Part shown: positions 1 to 12,572 of the stretch, in pieces
Numbering within the stretch: position 1 is the stretch's first letter
Layout: each line of letters begins with the position of its first letter
Assembly: GCA_037179385.1 (NCBI GenBank)
Contig: CM074195.1
Location: forward strand, 7,951,787-8,015,786
Reading direction: 5' to 3'
DNA length: 64,000 nt
Source of the DNA: Holothuria scabra
Lineage: Eukaryota; Echinodermata; Holothuroidea; Aspidochirotida; Holothuriidae
Made by a program: the position numbers and the translations under genes
Notes under the pieces: generated by a model
Database searches by the model: none
Seen by the model: only the letters and a program-made list of their open reading frames with translations
What the model was told of the DNA's origin: nothing

Positions 1-727
1 CCCTCATTATGCTTGAAAAACTTCCCACACAACTCTTCATTAAAAAGGCAAATTTGTAGGGGATCCTTGCATACTGTAGCAGGTTAAAGATATAACAATA
101 AATAGAAAGTCATTAGTCTGGACAGGACCATCACACACCCACTCAAATGAACTACAACCTACTCAAGAATTTATTGCCATGGTAGAAGTGTTGGCCATTG
201 AAACAGAGCACAATTCACCATTTCCTAGGGAACATATCCTTTGCTATCCTTTGCTAATGTCACAGAAGAAACCAAAAAACGATGCCCTCTTTCACTTTTG
301 CCATCGGTACACATGTATCATTGGAAGTTACAGCTATAATAAATGTTGATAGCTGATTCCTCAACCAACTGGATACACATGTAGTCTACTACAGAAGCAT
401 CACAAATTTGATCCTACTGTGTGCCACCACATGCTGATTTGCTCCCAAACATGACATCAGTGTGATGTCATTGAATAAGGTCTATAGGAATGATTATCAG
501 TTCTTCCACTTAAATGGGGGTAACTCCTTCCAAGACTATAAGGTCAAAATTATGGTTCAAGAAAGATGATTTTCCAGTGGCATAAACCAGATGTCCTTAT
601 TTGGAAAGGGTGGGGGAATGGGGGAGGCAACATTTGACTGGGTTTTTTTGTCCCCCTACAGCCTCCCCCCTATCATTTTTTCACATCTAGGGACACATAA
701 CTGAGTTAGTCAACATCTTCTATTCTT

Positions 728-751
728 TCATCTTTTTTCTTGGGAGGACAG
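728..751 (-). CDS. Possible terminal exon of the receptor gene
   Basis: A pyrimidine-rich acceptor (tgcctctcctcccag) on the minus strand just before 751 would bring in phase 0 a short tail of seven codons (LSSQEKR) and a TGA. A rival acceptor, tatctttatgcag just before 839, would give TGA as the first codon, ending the protein right after the transmembrane exon; an AATAAA-like motif lies downstream near 800. Exons beyond the left edge of the window are equally possible. The cytoplasmic end is unresolved. Confidence 0.15.
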   Translation of the reverse strand: MSSQEKR

Positions 752-898
752 CTGGGAGGAGAGGCACCAGTGCTTCCCCTTCACCTTCAACTTGTTTATT
801 TAATATTTTAGGCTTATTAAAGCTACCCCAGGTTCTTCACTGCATAAAGATAAATAAAGATAGATAAAAAAATTGCCTTAAAATGAAAAATGTCTCAC

Positions 899-1005
899 CT
901 GACTTGTTCTTTTTATCCAAATTCTGACTGATATTACTGCCACACTGACCCCAATCAGGGCCACTCCCACTGCAACAGGTAACCAGTGTGTAACCAGTGA
1001 AATAC
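899..1005 (-). CDS. Receptor gene exon D: transmembrane helix and start of cytoplasmic tail
   Basis: A 107-nt exon with acceptor tttctctttctaag and donor CAG|GTGAGA on the minus strand, entering in phase 1 and leaving in phase 0. Read in phase 1 it encodes one strongly hydrophobic helix (VAVGVALIGVSVAVISV) followed at once by a basic stop-transfer sequence (RIWIKRTSQ). This is the arrangement expected of a type I single-pass membrane protein. The phase agrees with the stalk exon at 14.8 kb, which supports a single gene although the intron would be 13.8 kb. Other frames are stop-containing or not membrane-like. Confidence 0.55.
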
Positions 1006-1193
1006 CTTAGAAAGAGAAAAAAAAGACATTTTATATCCATCTGCATGGAAATGAACAGATTAGGATAAGTTTCCTTACAGGCAGTCCACACTTCTCCCAG
1101 AATTTTGAAGGGAAAGTTTAAGCAAAAAATGCACTTTCATATGTGAAAAAAGAATTAATCTACTCAGTATGGTGAAATTTTCATTCAAATCTG

Positions 1194-1390
1194 CAGTGGT
1201 GGCACCAGGATCAAAAAAGTGTGGGGGGGGGGGGGAGATGGAGGGAAAAGAAATTCTGGGGGGGGGGGGCAAAAAAACGTCAAATCTTGTTAGGCCATTA
1301 TTATTCCAGAGCTGACTGGGGGGAACTAGGGAGGCAAAGGTTGTGATTGGGGGGGGGGGGCAAATGCCCCCTCATCCCCCCCCCCTGAAA
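1194..1390 (+). repeat. Degraded TIR element with four long G or C tracts
   Basis: Begins cagtggtggcaccagg, resembling the CAGTGGCGTAGCC family. It holds G-runs near 1224-1235, 1259-1269 and 1350-1360 and a C-run near 1376-1386. The last G- and C-runs could pair as a hairpin around aaatgcccc. Closely spaced G-runs could also form G-quadruplexes. Confidence 0.5.
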
Positions 1391-1934
1391 ATTGGACATA
1401 TATTTCTCAAGGTATCAGCACAAGAATTCTTTACCAGATTTGTGTTCCAGAGTGAGATTGAGGGCAGCAGAAGATATAGCACTTCCTCACTTTGACAAGG
1501 AATGCTTTGCTTCCCTTTGTTTTTCAGAGTGTTGTGTTGACCTTGGGGTTAATAGGAATAGGACCTCCCATAGGGACTGCAAAGTTTTAAAAATTCTCAT
1601 GCCACTTACCCAATCACATTTTGATAATATGGGACTGTTGAGGAGAAAAATAGGCTGTAAAGTTTGAAGAAAACCAAAGACTGATGTGGGGATAGGATGT
1701 TATGTCCTTGCTTCAAGTTCACCATTGTTGAAAATGTGACAACTTAATTTGCCCTTATAGATTTCAATGCAAATTTCACCAAAATGCTATGACCAAGTAC
1801 TCCTCTAACATGTCAAAACTTGATGTGACCTTAAACCCTTCTCTAGATAGATTCTCAATCAGCCCACCTCTTTGATTGACAGCTAGTGCATGTTTTCATC
1901 CATCTATAAATGCATTAATGAAGATATGTTTCCT

Positions 1935-2215
1935 TAAAGACAGTCAATTCTCACCATAAAGTACAATTTTTGTAGTGAGTCCACAAAATTCCTCAACTGG
2001 CATGTAGCTTTTTGAATGACAGCAAGTTCAAAACATGCAGAGACTGAGTAGTTGTACGTAGCTAATACACAGCATGTGCTGTACAAAGAGTGTTTGCTTA
2101 TACACACTTGATTCTTCTGTACTCACCCTGGAAATAAACTGATATTTTGTCTGGATGAGGATGAGTTCAAGAAAGTTATGGGAGAACAACAGTAGGAACA
2201 TGTTTGAGGTGTGGT
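1935..2215 (+). mobile_element. Family C MITE, diverged
   Basis: ccttaaagacagtcaattct, tacacacttgattcttctgt, gtactcaccctggaaataaa, gtctggatgaggatgagttc identify family C. The ends are worn. Confidence 0.6.
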
Positions 2216-2561
2216 GCAAATAAAACTTTGTTTGCATGCAATAGGCCTATCGCTCATTGTGGGAATATCCCAGTTGCCTGTATCCCCAGTTGCCAATTGT
2301 GCTGGTCGTGAGTCGTTTCCACTATCTCAATCCCATTCATTTCATCACCTTTTTTTATCAATGTCACTGAGTGCTACAGCAACAACAGTCTGATATCATT
2401 CCTCTAAGAAAAACAACCCAATGGCTCCATTTTCTGTCCAGTCAATTAAACAGTATGTTTAAACATTGTGTTTCACCAAGCGAGATTGTATAAAATGGCC
2501 CAAAAAGGTCCAGAAGAAAGGAAAACCCCGCTGGTCCATTTACAATCCCTCTCAGACTGTG

Positions 2562-2795
2562 TTATGTAATCTGTAAACTCATGTTGGTTCGATGTAAAGC
2601 AGAAAGGGGGATGTACACATGTGCTTTGTGATTTGTATAAAAATTTCCATTCAAAATATCCACTTTTCCACCTGCCCTTCCTCTCACTTTTATAACCTGG
2701 TCTGATCCATCATAATGGACTGACCTTTCCTTTGTGGACCAGAACAGACATTCATGTACTGAGCATTCCAGCATTTCCCCAACCATACAAGCCTG
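2562..2795 (-). CDS. Unrecognised ORF with an acceptor-like 5' edge
   Basis: On the minus strand, ttaattttttttag precedes 2795, and a 77-codon frame opens in phase 0 and ends in TAA at 2562. The end of the translation (KAHVYIPLSALHRTNMSLQI) looks like alternating beta-strand residues, but I can place no domain. No known upstream exon of the receptor gene leaves in phase 0 here, so it would have to be an alternative terminal exon. Probably a chance frame. Confidence 0.15.
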   Translation of the reverse strand, partial: QACMVGEMLECSVHECLFWSTKERSVHYDGSDQVIKVRGRAGGKVDILNGNFYTNHKAHVYIPLSALHRTNMSLQIT

Positions 2796-2799
2796 CTAA

Positions 2800-4940
2800 A
2801 AAAAATTAACATGGTGAGAAAATTAGTTTCCTGGACCAGTTGGATGTAATAAAACCACAAACAGACCAAGGCTAACTTCAATGGGTCATCAACGTTTCAG
2901 TTCCTCCAAAAGGTAATTTGGGGAATCATCCTCCAAATCAGCTTTTCAAGTATGAAAGGATCACCTTATTAACCTGAAGTGTTTTTACGACTTATGGGAT
3001 GCATGCTCAGTATTCTTGCATTAAGTTACTCTACAAAACAGAGCAACACAAAATATTTGAAAAAGGCTTTAGGTAAAGTTATACCTAAAAAGGTACCGTA
3101 GTTGAAATTATCAAGAGTCTTAGGTCTTGAATTTTCATTGCGGCACTTACACACAGTTTTTTTTTTATAATTGAAACTGTTCAATTAGTGTGGAGCTGAT
3201 AACTTGTTGCTGTAAAAATCATGATGGGTTCTTAAGGAAGGGCACTGCAGTTTGCACTTTCCACTTGTCTTCACAAAACTGTCTAATCGAGCATAAATGT
3301 ATGTTATCAGTTACACCGTAGATGATCCCACAGTTCACTTGGCAACGAGTAAGCAGCTATGCTGGATCAGATACCCAAAGATCAGCCCCTTGTCTTGATG
3401 AAAACAACCTCTGATAAGAGCATGTGGGTTGAATGCTAGTGTCCATGCAAATTTCTCCCTGGACACTAGACAGTGCTAAAAGTTTTTTCACACTTTACAA
3501 ATTTTTGTAAATGGAGATGAGCTGGAGTAACCACGCAGGTGAGATCAAAGCGCTGTTATCTAACACTGAGGTATTTGAGTCAGTACCGTTTTCATCCAAA
3601 GACTGTCACTTGGCGATTTTTGCTAGAGAATTCTGTATCAGGTATAACACAGCATGTCATTAAAGTACACAAAAAGAGATGAAAACAATACCAAAAGAGT
3701 TTGTAGCACTTCGGACACACATTCCATGCTGTTTCGAATGCGATAAAAAAGATGATTTTCCAACCTCAGTAATCTATTGTTCAACTGAGGTATATCAAGT
3801 TTCCAAACCTACTGCTGGAGGTCTATTATTATCACTTCACCGACAGAGCTTCTAGTTCACTTAGGTTGCAAAAAATTACATGGTACTTTGGGCCGGATTG
3901 TAATCAAGACCCCCTCTGCCTGCTCTGCATACTGTGACTAGGGTTTCTTGACTTGGATAAAATGCCTTTGCATGGAGTATTACTGTCTGTCAATCATCAA
4001 ATTGTGTAATTGGGTAAGGAAAGAAATCAAGTGTATATTTTTACCGTGACCATTTTGTCATGCTGAGTGCACAGTCCACACACTATATGTATACATTAGC
4101 TACTGAAAGCAGCCTTATGACGTCAGCACTACTGACCAACCACCATCAGATGCATCAAGTCTTATGGAGATTCCAACACACCAGACAGCATGCTCTCACC
4201 AGAAGCAGTCTAGCTTTCACCCGCTCAACATGAACTTCTAGCTAATCACAACAAGAAGAAGCTGACGTAAGCCAACGGCTTTGCTGTAACCAGCTACCTT
4301 TGAGGAAATTTTACCTAGCCAACTTGGCCCATTTTTACTACAAGTCAACTACTTGAAATATCAGAGCTACTTTCACCAACTACTCGTGTCCGTTTCCAAG
4401 CACGTAAAAAGCTCACCCTATTTGTTCTACTAACACTGACAGTCTTGTGCCACAGGCAGCAGCTGGCAGCTTGACACTTGTTACTTTCCTGGGACTGCAG
4501 TGTTGAGTGGAGCCATAGTACTGCTTCCTTATCAGCCAAGGTTCATTCACGAAGAGTCTGGTACACGAGGTTCCGTTGTGACACCATATTGTTTCAGCTG
4601 TATATTGACAGAACTATACAGAACACAACCTTAGGTGGGACTTTTACATGCTGCTAGAATTGAATAGGACGTTTTAGCCAATGTTACCCGAGAAAAAGGC
4701 GTTTTCTCTCATGAAGCTTGTCTCTGTAATTGCGGCAGTTCACCCCATTTAAACCAACCTTGTTGCTCTGAGCAAGTAGTCTTTGAAGGGGGAAAATGCT
4801 TTTAACTTTATTGATCTCAAGAAACCTGAACAGAAAGTTCTCTGATAGATTATGGATTATTAGTTGCCAGTTTGAGATGGCTAAAACCTGCTATTCGCTT
4901 CTAGCGTCATGATTATCATCTCTCACACCTACACTGACTG
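2800..4940. other. Intronic stretch, no feature recognised
   Basis: No repeat family or convincing frame. The part at 4100-4740 is somewhat richer in CpG and has no repeat similarity. It lies between receptor exons C and D. Confidence 0.4.
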
Positions 4941-4942
4941 TG

Positions 4943-5180
4943 TATTTGGTCTAACAGTAAGAGCATCTGCCTCTAATGCAGAAGGCCCAGGTTCTAATCC
5001 CAGTCCAGGTCATACCAAAGACTCTCAAAATGGAACCTACTGCCTTTGTGCATGATGCTCTGCATAAGCAATGGAGTAGGGAAAACAAGCCAGTGAGCCA
5101 CAACTGGATAAAAAGGCTGTGGTTGGCTTAACTTGAACCATTAGGTTGAAAACTGAGCCGTAAAACTCCATCTAACTCAC
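4943..5180 (+). mobile_element. tRNA-derived SINE, near full length
   Basis: Best-preserved plus-orientation copy. A tRNA-like head (ttggtctaacagtaagagca, then tctgcctctaatgcagaagg) has an A-box-like start and a B-box-like ggttctaatcc. The body contains accaaagactctNaaaatgg, agcaatggagtagggaaaac, aagccagtgagccacaactg and a conserved end (ttgaaccattaggttgaaaa, then gtaaaactccatctaa). The anticodon-arm region (CTCT.ACGCAGAAGG in other copies) is closest to tRNA-Glu, by memory of the tRNA consensus. RNA polymerase III promoter function is possible but unproven. Confidence 0.85.
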
Positions 5181-6369
5181 ACCTCCACTAAAAGTTGAAT
5201 GTACAATATTCACTAACAGGATGCATGCAGTAAAATATAGTAAAAGTTAAAGATTTAAATAGAAATTTGAAAAGACTGCTTACAAACTAGCCACAAGTTT
5301 AAAAGATTGCCATAAAGATTTTAGTCCAGCAGCCTAGGGAAGTGAAACTAACAGTGTACAAGTCACACTCGTGACCATGCATAGCATGGGCAAAAAGTGT
5401 CAACTGGGGGATACTATGTGCTTTGGGTAAATGAGGATGCTATAAGCTATGGATATTGCAAAAAGGTGTGCTATAGTATTTAATACAACCAGTCCCCCAA
5501 AAACATATTTTAAAACAACCGCTAAACCTCACAATTTTCTCTGTTGTACTATTCAAAGTACCTCTAATAATATTTTTTTCACTCTGAAGTCGCATATTCA
5601 AGACAAACAAACAGTTATTCCAGGTAAATTTCCATCACCTCTTCTTGTTAATCTCCTACCTTTATCATTTTGATAAATGAACTTGAACATTTGTTGATAA
5701 TTAGTTCAATTTTCAATGACTTCCTTAGTGCAGAATATGGCAAATTCTAGCCATTTTCATACATATTCCTATTCATGTTAGGCAAGAAACTTGAGCAACC
5801 AATCAGCCTGAGCCAGCCAAGAAAACAAATCAACTAGTACATGCAAAAGCTAAGCATTTGCAAAAAGTCCAAATTTCCCACCAATTCTCAAAATTTTTAG
5901 ACAAAATTCTATTAAAATGTTCAAAAACCTTGTGCCCCAAATTTAAATAGTTAAAATAGTTCAGTGTATATCAAGAAAGATAATAATCTAGGAAACGTTT
6001 TTCTGCCATCACCAAGGGTTACCATTAGGTCTAGTTACCATAAAGCATATAAGAGAAAAGAGGTGCTGTCACTGAAGAATGCTTATTTGTGTAGTTAAAG
6101 AAGGATGTGAATTACAGGTAAATATCATAATAAGCCTACATAATCACTACACTATAGTCAGCAGCTTCCTCCCTAGATAAACTAAGGAGCAAACCTTTGG
6201 TTGTATCTATCTGCTACAAAAATAAATACATCTATCAGAGATATGAAGATATCCCAAGTGTTACAAAAGACAACTACCTTTCAAAAGTAATTTTCATGGA
6301 AAATTTTAAAAGGCCAGTATATACTAGTTGATAGATTTGACGTCAACTTTTATAGAGGAAAAAAAATGC

Positions 6370-6540
6370 AATCACCCCAACCTCAATTAGTCTAGTTGAC
6401 TGCATGTCTTGTTCCATGATTGGTTCCTGTAAATGATGTGACAAAATTTTTCCTCCTTAATTGTGTATTTAACTTTTTAACCTTCGGTTACTGCTTGGTT
6501 TTAATGTCTTGAATACGTCATATGTACAGTAGTTGCTGGG
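6370..6540 (+). mobile_element. Family B MITE, degraded
   Basis: Keeps aatgcaatcaccccaacctc, ccatgattggttcctg, ttactgcttggtttt. The right half is lost. Confidence 0.6.
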
Positions 6541-6552
6541 ATTACATGAAAG

Positions 6553-6956
6553 CAGGCCTTGATTTTCATAAAATTTATGGTTGTCCTTAGGGCAACCATT
6601 TTAGTGTTTTTAGTTGTCCGCAAGAAAATTTGGTTGTCAGAAACATTTTCACACAATTACAAAACAGAATTTTTTGAAAGGGGTTATTATAGTCTTGGAG
6701 AATAAAAAGATCTGATCTTTTGAAACACAAAAACACTTGGAAGTCTGAAATATTATACAGTGTGATGGAAAAAGTTGAAAAGAGTCAATCAGTCAGCAGA
6801 ACAGTACACTTTTTCAATCAGATGAAGCAAGCTGCTTTATAATTCATTGTGAGAGGAAAATGGTTGTCCATCGGACAACAAGCTTTTAAGTTTTCATTGT
6901 CCGTATGGAATTTTAGTTGTCCCGGACAATCAGACAACCATGAAAATCAAGCCCTG
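6553..6956 (+). mobile_element. TIR element with CAGGSCTTGATTTTCAT ends
   Basis: A 404-bp element. The left end caggccttgattttcat and the right end atgaaaatcaagccctg are inverted. The ends and interior also carry several ggttgtcc/ggacaac motifs. Flanks catgaaag and atgaagga are only loosely similar, so the target duplication is uncertain. A relic of the same family lies at 39670-39713. Confidence 0.7.
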
Positions 6957-7641
6957 ATGAAGGATATTTGGAAGAGAAATAAAAAAAAAAAATTGTGAGA
7001 TTTTTTCTGTTTTCAAAACAAGTTTGGGGCCACTGATCCTGCCCTTAAAAACTGACAAACAGCTGTGTCTCTTTAGTTGCTCCATTCACTATTGTACTTC
7101 AGAAGAGCAACAAGAATTAACTCAATTGTTACAGATTCCTTAATAAAATAATCATTGTACAAATAAACACAATTGAAGCCTGCTGTCAACTTTGCAATTA
7201 CAATATTGCCCAGAGGCAATCATTCTTCAGGTGCAGTCAGCCAAAATATTCAACTATGAAATGCTAAAATTTCATACTGTGACAATTAACAAATTTTGTA
7301 GAACTATGCAGTGGTGTGGAAGGGCAAATCAGAAAGTAACAAACATATAAATTTTGGCAGAATACATGGCCATCACTGCTATCAGGTATTGGTGTGCTAT
7401 GATATGCACCAAGGGCAGGACCTCAACTGTTCAACTTTGTGGATGATGACTGTCTGATCGTCAATGCAGACCAGGGGTCCCCAATTTCTTTCTAAGGGTG
7501 ACCCTTTTTCACATACAACAGCATCAGATCACAACCCCAAAACATAAAATCTCCACAAATTCATCCCCAACCCTCTATTCTTACAGTTTCCAGTATGATG
7601 GCAAGTTAGTCAAATGGATATTTTAGGCCCAAATTTATTTC

Positions 7642-7897
7642 ACCCTTTACCGTTGTGCTCCCATCGGGGCATATTTGCGCGCCTCGAAAGGTGGGCAGAA
7701 AAGCGGACGCAGCACGCCCCCATCAGCTTCCGTTGGCTATTGACCCTGTGACCTTAAACTATTGTCTCTCTCGTTGTTGTGACCGAATTTTCAGGTAGCT
7801 ACTCGCAGTTTCGAGCTCCATGTGAAACAGTAAAGATGGGTGACAGCCGCGCTCTCCGTCTGGGTCCAAAAGGACCCAAAAAATGGTAAAGGGTTTA
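7642..7897. repeat. GC-rich short element with ACCCTTTACC ends
   Basis: tcaccctttaccgttgtgct at the left and atggtaaagggtttaag at the right are inverted. The interior is GC- and CpG-rich (gcgcgcctcg, agcggacgcagcacgc, gacagccgcgctctccgtct), in contrast to its surroundings, and has a ggtccaaaaggacc palindrome. Family unknown. Confidence 0.5.
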
Positions 7898-8120
7898 AGG
7901 GCAAAAGCATTTGCCTGAAACATCTTTTGAAGCAGCACCACCATTTCCAACTTATTTCCTTTCAAATCATCTTTCATATAATATTTTAGGACTCTATATT
8001 GCACATTCAAAGCAAATCAAGCAGTTACATTTCACATTTGAGGAGAAAAAGGTAATGTCACATGTGACTCTCAAGAGCCAATCATGAAACAGGACTGTCT
8101 ACTATGCTTAATTACCTGTA
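7890..8120 (-). mobile_element. Family B MITE
   Basis: Reverse orientation, with gactctcaagagccaatcat, atttgaggagaaaaa and caagcagttacatttcac. Its left TIR is altered next to the GC-rich element at 7642-7897. Confidence 0.65.
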
Positions 8121-8140
8121 CTTGAAGGGATCTTGCTTTT

Positions 8141-8290
8141 AACGTTGAGCCAGCCACAGCTTTTCTCCAATTGTGGCTGACTGTCTTGTTTTCCCTACAG
8201 TCATTGCTTACTGTACCCTATAAAAACTAGCCAAATGACAGTAGATTTCTTTTTTTAAGTCTTCAGTATGACTCTGCCAGGACAAGAACT
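8141..8290 (-). mobile_element. tRNA-derived SINE, head-truncated
   Basis: Reverse-orientation body of the SINE: gttgagccagccacagcttt, tgtggctgactg, cttgttttccctac and a degraded agtctt.agtatgactc. Confidence 0.75.
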
Positions 8291-8787
8291 GGCTAATTGC
8301 AAGATTTGCAGCCATGAGGCTGTGTAACCTTCAGTGTTTGAATTTGGCTTCACCTATCTTCATTTTAACTTCAAGTCTTGTAATCGAATTTATTAGTTCA
8401 AGCATGATTCAGTAAATTTGTTTTCTTTACCTGCAATACAGAATTAATATTGATATTGATATTTACTCTTTTGATTAGGAAAATGCCGCAGTATCAATGT
8501 GTTGATATTAGTTCATAACCTCATGATAAGTGCTTTGGAACCACAAAAGCAAATTAGCAGGGAAGCCATGATAGAGGGGAATGCACAACACAGTGACTTG
8601 TGTCTATATATGCAAGAAACAGTAGCTGCTAACTGGCCCGTCAAGTTATCAAATCTAGCGCACAAGCAAGTTAGGTCACAGAGTTAATTATACCTGATAT
8701 AAATTGGGGCTATAATTGAGCATTATTTTGTACTCATCTTCATGAACAAATGTGCAGCTTACTTCTCAGGCTTACTACTCACGTGAC

Positions 8788-8900
8788 TACATGTCTGGTC
8801 AAACGGTAACAGCATCAGCCTCTCACGCAAAGACCTGGGTTCTATTCCCAGGTTGAGTCATACGTACCAAAGACTCTAAAAATACTAAAGACTATGAAAA
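8788..8900 (+). mobile_element. tRNA-derived SINE head
   Basis: Contains the tRNA-like head (tctggtcaaacggtaacagc, ctctcacgcaaagac, gggttctattcccagg) and accaaagactctaaaaat. The body is replaced by the tandem duplication beginning near 8908. Confidence 0.75.
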
Positions 8901-8907
8901 ATCCATC

Positions 8908-9344
8908 GCATAATCCTTTGTAATCAAATTGAAAAAAAGGCTAATGGGAGACACTTGAACATATGAATACACTAAATATGACACTACTGCACATGTCTGT
9001 TGTTAGGGACCTGTGGACGATCCCGAATATATTTTTAAAGGTAGTATGCACACTCGTACCACAGGTGACATCCATACATTCTTTTCCAATAGCATTTACA
9101 AACAATTGTGGGCCAGAGCTTTGGTAAGTGTTGTATTTGGCCAGTGTACAACATTGACCAAAATGGTGTGTAAGAAAAATATATCCCAGAATCCTTTGTA
9201 ATTAATTTGAAAAAAAAGGCCAATGGGAGGGACACTTGCACTTGAACATGTGAATACACTAATTATGACACTGCTGCATATGTCTGTTGTTAGGGACCTT
9301 TGGACCATCCCTTCATATTTTTAAAAGTAGTATGCACACTCGTA
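8908..9344 (+). repeat. Imperfect tandem duplication, about 280-bp period
   Basis: aatcctttgtaatcaaattg, cacttgaacatatgaataca, gtctgttgttagggacctgt and gtagtatgcacactcgta at 8910-9056 recur in order at 9189-9344 with substitutions. Confidence 0.75.
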
Positions 9345-9749
9345 AATTTCAGTGCAATTTTGGCCTGCATAAAGGGCAGAAAGGGATGTATAACTAGGCA
9401 GTCAATAACACAATGATACAGTGCATTTTGAGACGGCAGACTCTGCCTTAATTAAAAATGATAGAAATAATTTATGTATTATAGGAGACAAAACAAGACA
9501 AAAGACCGATTCAGTGGCATGATACTCTGCGAGCATTGCAAGCCCAGGGTTCAAATAAGCGTGAAAAAGGGCAGGCCTATAGTGAGCGAGATAAGCTTCT
9601 GCGTATGTCATTTCAATGGACATTTACTGAGGGGCATCACAGCCGACACAATGGGCCAGACAGCTATGCCTATTGATAGCTGTTGATCCTGCAAGGGGTT
9701 GAATTTCTTGAGAGTGCTTCCTCGCAGATCCAAAGATGGTCAGGACAAA

Positions 9750-9842
9750 GAAAAAAGTACCATGGTACACCATGGTTTACCACACTAAAACTACAAATTT
9801 ACCATGGTAAAGAATGATAAATCATGGTACATTTTTGGCTGG
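9750..9842. repeat. CCATGG-rich short inverted element
   Basis: Several accatggt palindromes (gtaccatggtacaccatggt, then taccatggtaaag and atcatggtac). The outer parts are inverted, so this is a possible tiny MITE. Confidence 0.45.
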
Positions 9843-10069
9843 GTCAGCCCAACTGTGCAGATGAAACCTATGTGCATTACCACTATAAACATGGTGAAAA
9901 ATGTTTAACCCACAAGTGGGTTAATTCTCTTGAATTTATAATAGCTGGATATTTAAAGTTAGATGAGATTAAACGACACACCAACTACATAAAAAGGTAA
10001 AGTTTACATTTGCTGTTTCAAATTAAGTACAAGTTTTGTGTCAAATAGAGTTCAAATACTCTTCAAGTC

Positions 10070-10140
10070 CTTCCCTTTGGTCACCTCTTGCAACAGGCAG
10101 GAGGTACTGTAACATGGGCATATTCTACAGCCCCATCCCA
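10070..10140 (+). repeat. Dispersed tail motif, copy 1
   Basis: ggtcacctcttgcaacaggc, aggaggtactg, gggcatattctacagcccca and tcccacagga resemble 16070-16130 in the same order. The pattern looks like a conserved non-LTR or SINE tail, but no head is recognisable. Confidence 0.45.
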
Positions 10141-10149
10141 CAGGACATA

Positions 10150-12560
10150 ATAGCTAGATAAGAGATCTCTTGAGAACAATTTTGAAATTTATCTCGTCTG
10201 TCACAACTGAAACTATTCCTTCTTGAAATAGTTGATGTAGGTTGAATACAATTAAACAATGGCAAGACATTCAATCAAACCCCTCCCCAAAATTATTCAT
10301 TAGTCTGACTAGTTCTCACACAATAAAGGCAAAATAGGAAAATATAAACACTGAGAAATGAAAGGAAATTTTGAAAAATTATTCTAATGCCTAGCCTTGA
10401 CCATAATTACTATCAACATCAAATAAAAGTCCATTCAAACATTCAAAAATAATCCCAAATGTTGATGTTTGATAGCAGTTTACCACAGATTGAAATGAAA
10501 GGGGATCTTACTCTTCTGTGCATCATTTTGATCCTCTTTTTGCTGGCACTTTTTTTTTCAAAATTTGTTAAGTTGTTTTTTAAATCTCTAAGTTGTTGCA
10601 CTTCTTTTCAACAAGAATGTCACAAAAGCTGCTGTTCATTAAAAGCATCTAACTCGAGTATTGAACAAGTACTTTAACTGGGAACCACAGGTCCATACTA
10701 GTTTTTCCCTGACAAATGCATTATCCACAATGGATTTCATTACATGCAGGCATTCAGAGAACTTGCTAACTTGCCAAAATGAAAAAGAGGACTTCACTAC
10801 CCATGTGCATGCAAGCGCAAAAACTCCTAAGGCTGGGGTCCAGTGGCATGCCCCTGGTAGGGTCCAGTGGGCAAAGTGCTAATTTTTGAATAGCTTCGGG
10901 TCACTTTATTTTACATTATTAATCCCTAAAATCAGTAAGGAATATTCATAGCTAAGACTGGGGGACATTGATCCTTACAACCCATTGACCCCCCCCCTTC
11001 CCCTAATAATTCTAAAATCATGGAAGTAATGTACCCCAAATTGTAACCCTGTCTACAAGAAATTTTTTCCAGCATGAGGAATTTCTTACCCTGTTAGATA
11101 TTTCACCCACGTCCCCACCAAAAGGGAGGTTTGGTTGGGTAATCAAATTTTAAGTGACTTCCTGCTTAACTCATTAAAGCGTGCTCTTAGAAACCACAAG
11201 CTTGATAGGAGACAGCTAGCAGAAGATGCAAAACAAAGGTGCCAAAATACCCGACAGATGTGCCACTTTTTGTAAGGTGTGAAAGGCAAGCAGTAAAGCA
11301 ACTTCTTATCTGGTTTTTTAATGACCTTCGTTCACTGAAGCAAAGAGGTGTGGACAGTGGACAGAAATTTTATAGGCAGGGAAATTCAACACAAGGAAAA
11401 GATTTAGTGAAATGAAACTTTCTTCTCCAATTAATAGTTTCTAGGCTTTGCTGTCCTAAAATCATCAAAAACTGTATCTTGCATACAATCTACTACACAA
11501 TTTTGCGTGTGTGGACAGCATGTCCATCTTGTGTAGCAAAAAGCAATGCTGTACCAGATGAATCATTCCCTAAACCTTTCCTTTTCATAGGGAAACCCTT
11601 AGTAGTGTCACAAACTGTGAAAAGGTTTGCACAGGTCTGATTTATCCCCCTAAGTTCTTTTATGAGGTGTTTGTAGTTCACACATAAAGCTAATATGCCT
11701 TAAGAAATTCTGCAATGACCTGGGGCCTTCCTACTGCTGATTCTGTCAAAATTACTTAAAAAGTGTTAAAAATTCATGTAATTAGCTTTCAGCATTGTAA
11801 CTTTTAGTAAATGGCACAGGGGGATTTGATGAGGGTCAACAAATAGGGAATAATGGGAAAAAATGTCAGACGAGCCTGAAGTTACATTTTCACACTTGTA
11901 TTCATTGCTGTCTAGAAGCCTCTAAATAGGAGTATTCTTTGCATCTTAAACTGGCTCAATGGACTGTTTTTTAAAGCTCTTCCAATGTTTTTAATGTTAT
12001 TCTAAATTCTTCTTGTTAGTCTAGCAGCAAAAGGACACTTTGTACCTCACTGTAGCTAAACCATAAGGCTGCTGTGTATTAATACTGGTGAGGACAGACT
12101 ACAGACAATTTTGTTCACTTCATGTCTTACACACAACTCACAGACATTTTCTGCCACATGGTCCCATGTACTGCAATGAATTTGGAGCTCCAATCCGATT
12201 TTTGTAAGTTTCTATTAAAATGTTATCCATCTTTGGTCAGGAGGAGTAAAAAATTTGCCAACTAGTGTAAATGATTTTTATCAGGTCTATGAAAAAGAGT
12301 TGTTAATTTTTTTGAGGTGATTACAAGAAATAGTATAAATTTATTTTTGGTACTGCTGCAATATAAATTACAGTATATTTACAAGGGCTGACAAAGTTTG
12401 CATTTATTTTGACTGGAGATGGAGAATATTTTAGAAAACATTCACAAAAATTGATTCTGAATGTGATCTGCATTCATTGTAGTATGACCGCGTAGCTCTA
12501 TCCCCAGGTCATACTGTACATAGATTTTACCACAAAACACATTCAAGCTAAAATCAACAA
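10150..12560. other. Intronic stretch, no gene recognised
   Basis: AT-rich with homopolymers. An inverted pair agtatgacc/ggtcatact lies at 12480-12516. The 62-codon frame on the minus strand near 11500-11680 is unrecognised. Confidence 0.4.
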
Positions 12561-12572
12561 AACTTACCTGTG

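Noticed and set aside
12480..12520. Hairpin agtatgacc/ggtcatact as an RNA gene
   Set aside because: A 9-bp stem only, no tRNA or snRNA features and no second copy seen.
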